Below are positions 46,001-59,221 of a DNA stretch of 64,000 bases, piece by piece (the first letter of the stretch is position 1; the number at the start of each line of letters is the position of its first letter). The translations under genes and the position numbers were made by a program. This DNA comes from Piper betle (Eukaryota > Streptophyta > Magnoliopsida > Piperales > Piperaceae). The notes below the pieces were generated by a model, which did not search any database, was not told the DNA's origin, and saw only the letters and a program-made list of their open reading frames with translations. Where the stretch lies: contig JAURVB010002025.1 of NCBI GenBank assembly GCA_033002965.1, positions 1 to 64,000 of the forward strand, in the 5' to 3' direction.

Positions 46001-49000
46001 ACTACTCCTTTTTACGTAGACTTCCTTTATTTCTGAAAGGAGGGGTTACAGTCAGCGTTCTATATGTAATCCCTGGTTCAGCAGTTCCGGCTGGTTTTGT
46101 ATATTTCTTTTGTGATGTTTGTGTTGCAACATTGTGATTATTTACTTATTTGTATCCTTTCTTACTGTCATGACTATAATATGTAGGGTGAAGGGACTCG
46201 AAACATTATTCCTCTTGGCACAATACCGTTGGCAACCATTGAGAAGTTCAACAAGCTGGTATTAACCTAAATCCTGTTTTGAAAGACTCTTTGTTCATTC
46301 TTTCCATGAGATGCCAAAGTTATACTTATCCATTCCATGCCCTTCTGGTTAATATTGAAAATTGTGCATTTAAAACGTGGAATGTAGGGTGCTAAAGTTT
46401 CTTCCATGCCTCGCCAATATGAAAATGCTCCTTCTCGCAGATTTCTGCAGGTTGTTGGTATGTTCATGGTAGATTTATTTATTAGTTTATCTTACTATTT
46501 TCCATTTGGTTGCTTAGTGGTATTATGTTTGCTAATAAGTTTCTTATGTTATATCTTTTTTTCATTGTTTTTTAAATAAGTGAGTTTTGCATATTACAAT
46601 GCTTTGCATCAAATGCGTCATTTCAACACTATACTTTTGCATGTGCTACCTGGCCAATACAATAACCATGTGCTTTTTTTATCTTCGAAATTTGAAGTTG
46701 TTTTGGTTGAGTGGAATTAGTTGGATAAAAAATATATGAAGTTTGATCTTCGGGTAGTTATTTTGACCTTGTTTGCTCTATGAGAGCATAGATTGATTGT
46801 GTGTGTTAATTATCCCTAAATCTTGTCCAACAGTGATTGAATTATTCATCTTTGAAAATATAAATCTTATCAAGTGAGTGCAATTTGGCAGGTAAAGACA
46901 TGAGGATCATTGTGTATGGTTTTCGCCCGCGTTCTCAAAAGGTAAAGGCATGTGGATGATTATGTTGGGTTTTAACTTGTTTCTAGTGACTGGAGAGATC
47001 ATGGCTAGATCATACATTATCTAGCTGAAACATGCAATTCTTATCACTTTAGGGGTTTACCCTTGACCCTCTCCTGAGATGAGAATTATTCAAATTTCTA
47101 TTGAGGTTGAACACCTTGGTTGGGTTATGAGCTATTTTTGAGATTTTTCAGAAGTGAAACGCTACTTTCTTTCTTGAATTTCTAGAGTTGCACCTGACAC
47201 GGTCAAGCCTTGTAATTAGTAATCTAAAAAATATTTTATTTTGTTATAGTAATTCTACTCACATTGCTGTTCCTTTACTCTTGTATATCAATTTTTTCTC
47301 GTTTACAATTATCTTAATCAGCTCGTTCGTAAAAATAGTAAAATAAATAAATTTAAAGTAAAGGAAATAAGAACTTCTGAAGGGAAACACTGCTTTCTTT
47401 GTTAAATTTCTGGAGTTGTATCTGATACAGTCAAGCCTTGTCATTAGTAATCTCAGTTGTTTACTAATATTTTACAAATTCTACTCATATTGTTGTTTTG
47501 TTTACTCCTGTATATCAATTTTTTTGTTGGTTACAATTATCTTAGTTGGCTCGATTGTCAGAGAATAAATACAAGGAAAAGGAATCTCAAGAAGTTTTCA
47601 ACCACTCTACATATCCTCTTTTCTGAAACCTAGTTTTGATACACTTTTAGGATTTATGGATGATGCCTATTTATTAGTTTTGTACAAAAATGTTTTTGTT
47701 ATATTCGTCAAATAAAATGGGCATACACACATGTTTCAGTTTGTAAGGTAGGTGGAAAAGTAGCTGTTGAAACTGGCGTTTTTATTGTCAACTTATTATT
47801 TCTATGTAAGTGTTATTATTTGTCATGCTTAATCATTTATTATTTTTTTAAAAAATTCAAATTGTCATTCTCAATGGAATCTTTTGAATTTTAATTGTGG
47901 TTGGAGTGACATTGTCCTGGTTGCTTGTGGAACATTAATAGCTTTTGCAACATTTTTATTCTCGCAGAGGAGTGATGTGTTTGATGCACTTTGGAGATGG
48001 ACTAGAGCTTTGCCCTTTTGTGACCTTTATGCTTTTGTAGCTGGTTCCTCCAAAATTAATAATGTGAACCCAAAGGTGCGATTGCTCAATGAGTATTGCC
48101 GCCTTCTTGGAAAAGGATCCTTCCATTTCTCCAGTGGCAGTTTAGATGATATGGTTTCCTTGTCCAATGACTTGTGGAGAATAAGTGGAGTAAATTCCAG
48201 TTATGCAATGTGTTCAACTTATCCATTTTCATTGATTGTCCCCAAGTGTATCAGGTAACTGTGCATCCATAAGGAGTTTCTTGCGTGCTTCTTAATTAAC
48301 TTTTTTAAATTTGAACTTTGTACATCTTTTTGTGTATGCAAAGATTTTTAAATTCATTTTGTCTCTCTATTGATCTTAGTGATGAAGAAATTCAGATGGC
48401 TTCAACATTTCGTGCTAGGTGCAGATTGCCTGTAATTTCATGGTGTGATTCAGGTATAGAAGTCTCCGTCCATTTTATAGTTTCTATATTAGCATCTGGA
48501 GGACGGCTTTGTAAAAGCAAGATTAATGATGTGCTTTGGATTACAATCAATCAAACATTTAATTTGTGTTAGGAACTGGGGCTGTTCTTGCACGCTCATC
48601 CCAACCTTTGATTGGACTTATGATGAACAGTAGGAGGTAACACACTGTGCATCTTCTCTTTTCTTTCTAAATCTCTTTGCTACCATTCACTTTTTTTAAT
48701 TTTGCTTCTTGCAAAAAGAACGTCAGATAAACTTTTGAACACACTGTAAATTTTTAATTAATTTTTTCCAATTGAATTACTCTTTCTAAAAATAATGTGT
48801 AGGTAGCAAAATAAGATGATGATGCATTGCATCTAAGTGATTTTCTTAGTAGCAAATGCTTTACATAAGCTCTTTTCTAATCACCAGTCTAACATACCTG
48901 GTTTAAAGTTTTTAGCAAGTGAACAAAGTGCATAGGCAAAGTTGGCAGAAATGCTGGATGATGAATTGTGTTGTGAATCTACATGTTTCACTTAGATTTG

Positions 49001-52000
49001 TCATGGAATTAAATACTTGCACAGTATTTTCACCTAGACATGTTGGCTTTTGTGTGATATTTTGAATTTTTCAACAGCGATACTGATGAAAAGCTTGTAG
49101 CTGCACTTTGCTCTCAAACTGCTGATGATAAGCAACCCCGAAGGTAGAGATTGTAATCATTTCTTTCACTACTTTTTTGTTTTATTTTTTTAAGATTAAA
49201 TTCATTTTTTTCATGAAAAATGCTTGTCTCTAAAAATGCTGATTGTTTATCTCCATGGGCATTAGTGAATGGAGATCTTTTCTATGCTGTTTGCTGTCAA
49301 ACATCCCGTGTCTGTGTCAATAGTTTTGTGCTGTAGATATTTCATTTTAGCTTATTATCTACTCTTATATTAATGAAAGGGAGAACTCAATATTGTCCTC
49401 TGATTAAAAGTAGGAGATTTAAACAATCAAAATACAACAAAAATTAAAAAATAAATCAAATTATTATAGTTTATCTTCTCATTCAATTAGGATCTACCAT
49501 TTAAAAAATTGAGAATCTATATCTAAGACATTAGATTATTTTTCAACGAGACTTTATCTATAAAATTAAAATTTATCTCTAATATGAGTCACACATGACG
49601 CGTCATCTTGCCTAGTTTACTGAAGTAGCTGGTGAACTTCGTTGGAGCTGGCATATGTTGCTTCCATGATAGAGTTACAGCAATATTGCAGATCCTTTTT
49701 TTGTATAATGACAACAAACAATCGTATTATGAGGGAAAGAAGTTGTTTAGAGCTGTGGACAAGCTATCAGGGAGTGCAGTGTTACTTATCTGGATTTTTT
49801 ACATGTAGGCTCCAAGAGATGAGATCTTGTGGATGTGTTGAGAAATATTGATAGTAGTTTCTTAATTTTTCATTGAAGCTTTTGGTCTATGCTTTCCATT
49901 GCTTGATGAAGGGGATGATAGGATGTAGAAGATTTCTATTAAGGAAAGGCAGAAGCAAGGAGAGTATAGGAGAACAACCAGTCGTATAGGTGGGAGGTAA
50001 CCAAGCACCTAATAATCAATTAAATACCTTACTATTATCTAATGGTGTTAGGAAGGTGTGCTTTGGGAAGAGATCAATTCCTGCTGATATGGATGGGCAA
50101 TATTATCAGTTTAGGTGATCTCACAGTTTTTGACTGTTGAGAAAATTCACACAGTAGTTATAGTTTGTTATGCTGAAGATTTTAATTCTTCAAGGTTAAG
50201 CTCAGAAGACGTCGAGTCTTACAAAAATCAGAGAAATAGAGGAACTTCAGCACCAAAGATGAATTTCCAACAATTTCTCAATGCTAATAGCAAAAAGAAA
50301 AGTTATTAGGCTGACATTTGAAACTGATCCGATCTGTTGATTCAGCAAAGCACAATTTTTTTGGGCTGTAAATTGTAGTTATATTAACACAACTAGAAAA
50401 CATGTTCTATGCTAAAAATAGGGAAGTGCAAAGTACGAAGCATGCATTTCATTAAATGTAAGAATTCTGAAAGCGAGAAAAGTAATAGTTAATGACTTGT
50501 TCTAATTAGGGAAGTTCTCCTTTGTGTTCCCGTCTTCGAATGAACCCTTAACAGCTGTCCTGCGAGCTGTAAAATCTCCTCTAGAAGGAATTTTTTTACT
50601 TCAAAATTAACAATGGCATGGTCTTAATTAGAAAGATACCTTTATAGAGAAAAGCTTTTAGCATTCTAACCCAAGTGGCTATCCTGTCCCAGTGTAGAGC
50701 AGGAAAGTGCAAAACAATCCCTTAAGATTGAACAAATCTAAAGCACCGCCTAAAAACTTTTAATCCTGAAGAAAAAAATTTATGCAAAGCATCTTCCCAG
50801 CACTTGCCAGTGAGGACAATTAGCACTCTACAATTATGATTTGTAGGACTTTGGAAGTGTCTACTTAGAAGTATACAAATATGGAAACAGTCTACAATTC
50901 AGGGTTAGGGTAACTAAATTCATCTTTCCATATTAGAGTGTTAAATATTTGATATATTTTTTTAATAAATATTTGATTATTGGTTAAATAGAACAAGTAA
51001 ATCTATAAAATCGCAAAAATAATCGGGGATAAGGCATATCAAGTTGAGGCTATAAGCAGCCAGGCCAGAAGGGCTACAGGTCAGCAATCAAGCCAAATGT
51101 TCTTGTGCAAGATCCTGATTCTTTGTTACACAGAAAAGTGAATTGCACCTCCTTAAATAGCTTCATACCTGTAGCTTGCGGAGATCTTGTGAAGTTTCCG
51201 CATAATGACAACCACTGCTCTGTTTGATTGTAAATGATCTCTATTATCTTGAATATTTTCTTGTCTTTATCTTAACTGAGATTTAATTTGTTGGAGGGAC
51301 ATGTTTTCATTGTATGTTTGTTTTAGCCATCATAAATGATATGCATGTAACTGTTTATGATTCTGTCCATACAAACTGTAATTTATAATTATAATTTGTT
51401 TTATAAGCCAAGTTATGATAATTTTTATATAACTAAGCATAAAACATTTTTATTCTGTAGAAAACTTTATATTGCTGATGCAAGGCCTAGGAAGAACGCC
51501 TTAGCTAATGGAGCAATGGGTGGTGGTTCGGAGTCTTCTTCTAATTACTTCCAATCTGAGGTTGTTTACTTTACATATGCTACTCTGTAATCGTATCTAA
51601 TTATGCAATGTTGATGTTATATATTTGTTTGTTGTTTAGGTTGTATTCTTTGGCATTGACAACATTCATGCCATGCGAGAAAGTCTTGCTAGACTCCGAG
51701 ATTACCTTGACACACATGGTGCCACTTCTTCGGATGGGATGTCCTCTTTTTGGTCTGTCTTGTTGCACTTTACCTCATATTGTGGTTTTCTACGATAAAC
51801 ATAATACATGAGCATTTAGGGGAGACCTGCATATGCAAATGTTTTTGGGTTTTCTTTGATTACGTTAGACAGCCTATTTGCAGAAACATTATCTGTGAGA
51901 TTTTTTTGTGAATACCGAGGTCCAATCATTTTGGTTGGCTAGCTTAGCCAGTGATAACTGTTCTGTTATTTGAGATCAAGAATGCAGCCATTGTTTGACT

Positions 52001-55000
52001 TTTTTGTTTTCTAACTTGTGTTTATCAAGAATTCATCAAAGATAGCAGGTTTAATCTATGCTTGTAACCTGCATGGATTTGTTTAAACTAGTACTTAGCT
52101 TGCCTACTAGATAGAAAGGACAGCCGGGTGTCCGAAGCACTCACATCCATGATCCAGGGAAGGGTTACACCACCTGGGCATGCTGACTATTTGCTTATTT
52201 TTTATATTGCTTATTTTGATATTGCCAAAGTTCTGATGTGAACTCTTTCATGTTCTAAGTAAACAATGAAGCAGAACTTTACTGCCTCTTCATTCTAACT
52301 TTATATTCTTGTCTTAGCTTGAACATTTATTTCCAGGGAAACATTTCTTCCCCAAATACCACTCAATAATCATGATTAATTTATTAAAAATAATTCTATG
52401 AAGAAGGCATATTAACTTAAGAATTTAAACTCACTAGGAATGTTGCGTTTTTTATGCTTGATTATATTAGCTTTGGAAGTTTTGATGTTTACTTTCAAAT
52501 TGAATAATCCAATTTATAATTGCTGGACTTTTACTATGTATTTGTTGTTGTTTTATGAAAAGTTTGAAATAAATAAAACCCACAAACAAATTGTTTTATA
52601 GGGAATTTTTGCACAATGTAGTTCTGAATCAGTTTGGACTGATATTGACAGAGAAATGGGGGATGGACTTGGGGAGGGGTAACCTGAGCAGCATGTCTGC
52701 TTCTGTTTCAGCTCTAGGCGACAGTGGGTGGTTATTCCATGTTCAGACCGTTCTAGCTGGATCAGCTTGGATTGCAGCACGTGTTGCATTGGAAGCAGCT
52801 TCTGTCCTTGTACATTGTAGGTATGTTGTTCCTTTGCAGAAAAACACTATCACATTTACAGAACACAAGCCAAAAGCTGAGTATCAGGTGACATGATTCT
52901 TATGTTGGTTGACTTTTATGCATTGTCAATGGTGCTCAGTAGTTTTTGCATGGTTGTGTTATTGGTAGAAGGAATCAATCATGGGTGTTGGGTGACCAGA
53001 ACAGTGGATAGTTGATGTTATTAAATCTGAATTTTATGAAAAGAGTAAGCGTAAATAGAACTATTTTCCATTTTCATGGATTATCTGTCATAGCAAGGCA
53101 TGTTTTTTATATGCAATTTTGTGTTACATTGATGTGTGATTGGAGTGCCTGTAAGATGTTATTTCTTGTTAGGCTAAATATGTTTCTCATTTACTATTAT
53201 TATTACTTTTTGTAGTGATGGTTGGGATAGAACAACTCAGTTGGTGTCACTTTCTAGTTTGCTGCTGGATCCTTATTATCGGACATTTAAAGGTTTTCAG
53301 GTACTATTAATCATTAAAAAGATCAATTTTCTTGGTAAATATTTAGTTGTCCGTCAATCATTTAATGAACTCTTTAAGCACGGGTGATGACTTGCTGTAA
53401 ATTCAGATTCCAATATTTTAGCTGTTTGCTTTTATAGGTTTGATTTCTTAGTTTTGGGATAGAAGTTTCCCTTAAGTGTCAATTTTGGCTCGTTTTCACA
53501 AGTCTCAGACAATTAATTTTTGCAATTGTCTGAAGGTTCTCGTGGAGAAAGATTGGCTTGCGTTTGGCCATCCATTTTCGGATCGCATGGGCATGCCAAC
53601 ATCTAAACATAGTAACTCTTCTTCAGATTTAACTCGACAATTGTCCACGGCAAATGCAACCACATCTCCTATGCGAACATCTTCAACTGGTGCTTCGTCT
53701 CATGCACAGACATCAAATAACTGCTCTCCCATATTTTTGCAGGTCTGTTTTATGTTTTGAGTGGTTGAACAGCTTCATGGTCATCATCATGGTCATTGTA
53801 ATTATTCACCACCATCATCACTGTCTTATCTGAGTGTAACTGGTTTGATAGCAGTAGCTGTTTGCTCGTCAAATTGTTATGATCACAAGTGTCAATCTTT
53901 CTTGTTAAATATTCTCCATGACACAATTTTTTAAAGAGAAAGCTACATGATAAAGATCAAACTTAAAACTCCTAGGGCTTGTAAAAAAAACTGGTTTAGT
54001 CCCACATGTAAACATGAAATAAGTTGACCCACATAAAGCTGGGTGGCAAACCTTTATTATGAAAATCATCTTGTGATACATCAATGCATGTGAAGCATAT
54101 GTGAAAGCCATGCAGACTATTGCTAAAATGGAAAATATGAAAAGAATACATCAATATATATCAGAATCATTTTTTTTTTATATTGATAGGACTTGAGAGT
54201 GGGGTAATGTCATTGTGGTCACCAATGTATTCTAGTGTCAACCAATGGCACCTATTTGTATGATTTGGATGACTTGATGACTGGCAGCACAATTGCTTTT
54301 ACTTTCATCAACTATGAACTTGACACAATTTATAGTTTATTTTAAAATTATGCTTTCCTGTGATTTTTAGATAATCATACATTGGTGTCTATTTAAACCG
54401 CATTACTGCTTTTGTGGTTTTGTGTGTATATATGTGTATACTTGTTGAAAGCTTTATTGGCATTTTGCATTCAATCTAATAACATAAGTATCTTCATATT
54501 GATATGCTTGCGTTAATAAACTCCACCAATGGCCACGAGCTGTTTTTTGATATCTTGCATTCGAGACCAGATAAATAGGAGAGACCATGTTACGAAAGGC
54601 ATTTGACTGTCAAAACTTTTTTATTTATTCTCGCATGGACCCTAGACTATTATTTTGCATGATAAAATTCTTGTTCCCCACTCTAGTTGTTTGGGATTTG
54701 GCGGAAGAAGCTTGGGCATGTTGAGGAAGAATTGCTTTTTTGTGCAGAAACTGTGTTCAACAATTGTGATATTTTTATATTGAGTAATTGATTTATGTTG
54801 TATTTTTTCAGTGGGTGGACTGTATAGCTCAATTGCTTCGAATGTATCCGTGTGCATTTGAGTTTTCATCTGTGAGTATAGATTTCTGACACAATTAACT
54901 GCTTATGACGTATCATGTTGATGCTTCATTGTTAAGATTACTTTTCTGTGATGCAGACCTTCTTAGTTGATTTTTTGGATTGCTTCCTATCTTGTCGCTT

Positions 55001-56379
55001 TGGGAACTTTTTATGCAATAGGTATTTATTTTGCTTAAGTTTTCCATCATTTGGTTTTCATTTCTTTTATGTGAGAGATGTCAACCAGCATTGGTCAGTC
55101 ATATTCTTCGTCCGCCTAATACCCGAAGGGTGTAGGGGACATGGATCCTAGTATAGTGATTACAAATGGCAAAATTTTTGAATTTTTGGATGCCCTGACA
55201 TCAACCCTCCTTTGTCCGGGCTTGGGATCAACAATGCATAAGCATTGGCAGAGTTTTTAAACCACCACATTCATCAGTTTCTTTCAGAAATGAAGGAAAT
55301 TTATGTTACCTCCATGACCATTGTTTGATCTACACATACATTTCATTTTTTTTCCTTGGAAAATGGGGGATATCTTTTTCTTTTCAACCTCGATGCTTCT
55401 CAAGAATGTCTAATTATACTTTTAATGATTTTGCTTTACATGATCAGTGAGAAGGAAAGACAACAGTGTAGTATTACTGACTCGTGTTGGTGCTTGTGGC
55501 TGTACTTGTCTGATCTACGCACATTAGAGGGTTGCTCCCATCCCCACTACAACCTTTTTTATGATCCTGTGAAATTTGATGGGGCGTTGTTGCCTCCTGC
55601 AGCAGCTTTAGCTCCTACACTTTGGCCTCAATTTCATCTACGATGGGCATGCCCTTCAGAAGCAAAATCTGGTGAACTTGAATTGCAGTGCCGGAATATG
55701 GCAAAAAAGTTTATCAACATTCAAACAGTACGTATTATGCCATTTTTCTTTTCTTTGGGGTCTGCTGGCTTGGGCATGTAGGAAATTTCTTGGTTGATAC
55801 ATGCACACCTTGTTAATTAAAAACTAGAAGTGCTGTATGCATTTAGAGCTTTAAAACTTGCAGGCAAAGGAAACTGCTGAAGCTAAGGCGAAGGACATAA
55901 TTACCAGCATGGAATCTTTGACCGTGGAATTGCTTAAAGAGAAGAAACTCAGCAGTTCAGCCATGGATCTGGCTAAAAGAGCTTGTAGGGAGAGTCTTGC
56001 CATTAAGAGGGCTATTCAGTCACTTGGATGCAAAGTTCATTTTTCAAATAGTGGGAGCTGTGCATTGGACTTGGAAAGTGCACCTCTTGAAATTAAACAG
56101 AAGTTTATAGATGATCCAATTGAAGAATCCATTGTTGTCTGCGAGCAGGAAGAGAAGTCTGATCTTGCAGTTTCAATATCACTCATAGAAGATGGCACTA
56201 TAATAAATAACTTAGAGACAAGAGAATGTGAACCTCTTTGCCCATTTCGCACGAGGGAGGGTTGCAAGTGGCCAGATGCAGGGTGTGCACAGTTTGGAAG
56301 TCAGTTTGTTGGCTTGAAAGCAAATTTTGATGCTATTGACCGATTGTCTATAAATGATTGTTACTTTGGATCAGAGTAG
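43048..56379 (+). CDS. MTM1/MTM2-like: Myotubularin-type phosphoinositide 3-phosphatase, 19 exons
   Basis: Exons: 43048-43095, 43227-43286, 44134-44208, 46187-46258, 46388-46457, 46892-46941, 47968-48254, 48380-48453, 48573-48636, 49078-49143, 51461-51560, 51640-51752, 52602-52820 (see findings), 53216-53300, 53536-53742, 54812-54871, 54957-55021, 55448-55727, 55864-56379. All joins use GT/AG and keep frame, giving about 836 residues, close to known plant MTMs (about 840). The start [14 protein letters not shown] matches the family. The PH-GRAM domain spans about residues 20-125 ([42 protein letters not shown]). The myotubularin phosphatase domain spans about 160-640, with active-site loop HCSDGWDRT (Cys about 432, codon 52816-52818); the intron after it splits the next Ser codon. 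[15 protein letters not shown] and FGNFLCN follow. The C terminus has a likely coiled coil and [20 protein letters not shown]. Family members remove the 3-phosphate of PtdIns3P and PtdIns(3,5)P2 on membranes; Arabidopsis MTM1 is tied to dehydration responses. The catalytic Cys and Arg are present. Confidence 0.93.
44209..46186 (+). other. Intron 3 of the myotubularin gene
   Basis: A 1.98-kb intron between GTAAGC and an ATGTAG acceptor. No second gene or transposon end was recognised. The minus-strand ORF at 45560-45796 has no identifiable domain. Confidence 0.7.
47145..47565 (+). repeat. Direct duplication in intron 6
   Basis: A segment of about 200 bp ('cagaagtgaaacgctacttt' ... 'ttacaattatctta') at 47145-47345 recurs at about 47372-47565 with moderate divergence ('ctgaagggaaacactgcttt' ... 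'ttacaattatctta'). It lies between exons 6 and 7 and does not affect coding sequence. Confidence 0.8.
49144..51460 (+). other. Intron 10 of the myotubularin gene
   Basis: The longest intron (2.3 kb), AT-rich, between GTAGAG and a TTCTGTAG acceptor. The small ORFs inside (49642-49851, 50115-50309) do not resemble family sequence. No transposon termini were recognised. Confidence 0.7.
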
Positions 56380-56790
56380 GAGCCTAGTAACTTTCCAGTC
56401 AATATATGTACAAGTCAGTGAGGGCAGGATTGGTTTTGATATGGGGGTGGAGGCACTGTATGTATAATTAGACAGGTGGCCATTGAAGGTAAAAGATGAA
56501 GACATCGACAATTTTGGGCTTCACAGAACCTGGAAATGGCCGTTCTCAACATTCATTTAGTACTGATACCCCTTTATGAAGTTATTAGCAAAGATGCGTG
56601 GAGAAGGTAATCGCATTGTTCATTCTGGGTAAAAATAAGGCACATGAGTTTGTGCTTGTCACGAAAATAGAGAGATCTGTAAAGCAGCTTTGAGGCATAT
56701 TGCCTTTCTGGTGTCTAGACTAGACTTGCCACGCATTGTGGTTGAAATTTCTTTGAATAAAATCATTGTAATTCTTTTGATTCTTCTAAT
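56380..56790 (+). other. 3' UTR of the myotubularin gene
   Basis: Non-coding DNA after the stop TAG (56377-56379), running to the first convincing poly(A) signal about 380 bp downstream. The end is approximate. Confidence 0.6.
56756..56761 (+). terminator. Putative poly(A) signal
   Basis: AATAAA followed by a T-rich stretch ('gtaattcttttgattcttct'), in the position expected for the cleavage site of the myotubularin transcript. Confidence 0.55.
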
Positions 56791-58320
56791 GCTACACAGG
56801 ACACTTCTGCTTACCGTTCTCTAGGGCTGGAAATTCTGGATGTATGGGCAGTGATCTTATGATCATGATAGCTGTATGGTTTTTGTGTTTATCATTTCTA
56901 AGGCTATGCTTGGTTAGCATGAAAGATAAATAAATGATATGAAAATTTTTAATGGTTAACTTTATTAAAATTAAAGATTCAATATAATTATGTGGTAAAG
57001 AAAAAGAAGGGAAATTTTGTTGCTTATAGGAGAGCACGAGTGCCACATAAGGTGATCATGATTCTTTGATAGTCTTACTTATAAATAATTATACTTAATT
57101 TATATATAATAATTAATTTAATATTAATATTATTTTTTGTATAAAATATATTAAATATAATTATTTTTTAAGGTTAATTATTTTATTTTTATGTCATTTA
57201 TACAATTTTCATACCAACCAATTAGACCCTAAGGTCTAAGGTTTGCCGTTTTCACGAGACTAACCGTTCAATTAATGATTTGAAGTTACCAATTTACCTC
57301 AGAAATAGGGTTTTCTTATGGCAGGTGATGTAGCTTGTCAATATCTTTGAGAGATTTTAAGAGGGCAAAATGCTTGGAGTTGTGGAATCTGATTTGATGG
57401 AGGTTTTGCCGTTGAGTACAGGGCGTTGATTGTCTCCGTTTTGAAGAGCAAGGTATATATAATACATATGAATGATGTTTTAAACTAAAATGGATTGTAG
57501 GATTATGTGATTGTCTCTTTGCTAATCTTGACTGCCTTCACCTTGCAATAATTACAGAATGTGGTCTTGCAGTGGAGGCAGGTTTTTATTTGCCACTCTT
57601 AGTTATAAGTGCGCAAGGTCTTTACTTTATACATTTATATGTGAAGGGCTGATTTTTAACAGAGATTTGAATTTTGTTCTATAGAACGGTGGGATTCTTA
57701 TTTTTCTTCTTTATCAATCTGATAGTCAAAGGTGTTGGGGATATAGAGCCTAAATTAGGATCCATATGATAAAAAATAACAAAATCTTTTATAGCCAGAT
57801 GTCCTTGATACCAATCCTCCTCTTTTGCCGAAGCTTTAGATGGGGGCAATGCTCAAGTAATTATGGAGTTTTATAGGTGTGGGATTAAAATTCTAAAGTA
57901 ATCAGCAATATTTGTGATGCTGGTTCCAAGAGTAAAGGCATTCTTTACATGTACATTACACAATCATAAGTGGTAGTTTCAAACATTATTAAGAAGCAAA
58001 CAAAGTGTCACTCTTCAGGCTTTCCTCTTGGAACTGCATATCTCCAAAAACATTACGGTAATCAATGTAGCCATGAGATATAAAATTTAGGAAAATTTTA
58101 AATTGTTAATTATAATGTTTTTATAATAATAAAGAAGAAGAATATTTTTCGATATGACTAGGTGATTGGAAAATTATGCCTAATTTCAAAATAAATGAAA
58201 ACATCTTAATAATGATAAGATTACCCTGTGATTTAGTTTGACATCAAATATTTAAATTGACTTGATGCAAAATAATTTAAATTATAAAATAGAACATAGT
58301 TTCTTAAAAAATATAGTATG
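56791..58320. other. AT-rich intergenic DNA
   Basis: No gene, LTR end or tRNA is supported. 57,040-57,190 is extremely AT-rich. Confidence 0.45.
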
Positions 58321-58329
58321 CAGTCAACG

Positions 58330-58560
58330 GTTGGATATCGATCGTTAGCTGGGCCACCAACAAACTAGCAGCCAGAGATTTGGCAGCCCAGCTAAGAGTG
58401 GCCAAGTCTGGCCGTCTCTTGACCTTAGGGTGCCATCTGGCTGCCCAAGGCCGATATGGCGAGCCTTGGCTAAGGGCAACCAAGTTTGACCACCCCAAAG
58501 TCAAGGGCAACTAGATTTGACCACCCCGTGCCTAGGGTAGACTCGTCTGGTGAGCTGGCA
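58330..58560. repeat. GC-rich island with short internal repeat, probable transposon fragment
   Basis: A GC-rich block in AT-rich DNA. The phrase 'aagggcaacyaratttgacc' with 'acccc' after it occurs twice about 32 bp apart near 58,475 and 58,506, and 'ttggcagcccagct' and 'gtggccaagtctggc' precede it. It looks like part of a repetitive element, but no termini were found and the family is unknown. The minus-strand ORF here is a chance reading. Confidence 0.4.
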
Positions 58561-59221
58561 ACAACCTAATGTTTCCTGTTTTAGTAATATTGATAACCTT
58601 CCATTTTTGGTAGAAAATTCTTAACTATACCAAAAATAGTAAATATGCTTTTTATTTCATAGAAAAATATATTATAGATTTAATTTATTTTGTGCAAAAT
58701 ATTAATAATGGCTTCTAGGCCACTCTTATGCTAAAAAAGTTCTCTCGATGTCAAATATAGAAGGGAAAAAAGTTGGAGATAGTTATTATTAATTTGAACA
58801 CAAAATAAATTATATTTAAACTACATTTTTTATAATGGAATACAATGCATATCTTTTATTTTTAGCCGGTTGACCACTTAGAAGTTTTCCTAGATTATAC
58901 CCTTCATGTCAATTAAACCATGTGCTTGTGCAACGTTTACTCAAATCCAGTAGACTTGAGCTTTGTCACCCGAATTTTCTTAAAGTGCAACCCAAATTGT
59001 TACTTTCTCAACTCAATTTCGTAGATGTGACACTTAATTTTAGTTTGCAATTACCTGTTTTCGTCACGTTTAACTAAAAAAGATGTTAGAAGAATATCAT
59101 TCTCATGGGGAGTAAGATTAGAATTACACTTTGATTAAACCAACTTTTATACTACTTAAGCGAGGAAAAATCTTTTGTTCTTATTATCTAAGTTAGAAAG
59201 CAAATAAATCTAAACTATTTA
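58561..59221. other. AT-rich intergenic DNA
   Basis: Nothing recognised. The last five bases (59217-59221, ATTTA) are the left target duplication of the next LTR. Confidence 0.5.

Noticed and set aside
47884..47967. Extension of exon 7 upstream in the same open frame
   Set aside because: A clear CTCGCAG acceptor precedes RSDVFDAL, which joins to the previous exon exactly as the family requires. The upstream frame is intronic.
57360..57620. Possible RNase H-like remnant (AVEYRALIVSVLKSK)
   Set aside because: Too short, no catalytic acidic residues in order, and flanking frames are closed. Not enough to call a retroelement.
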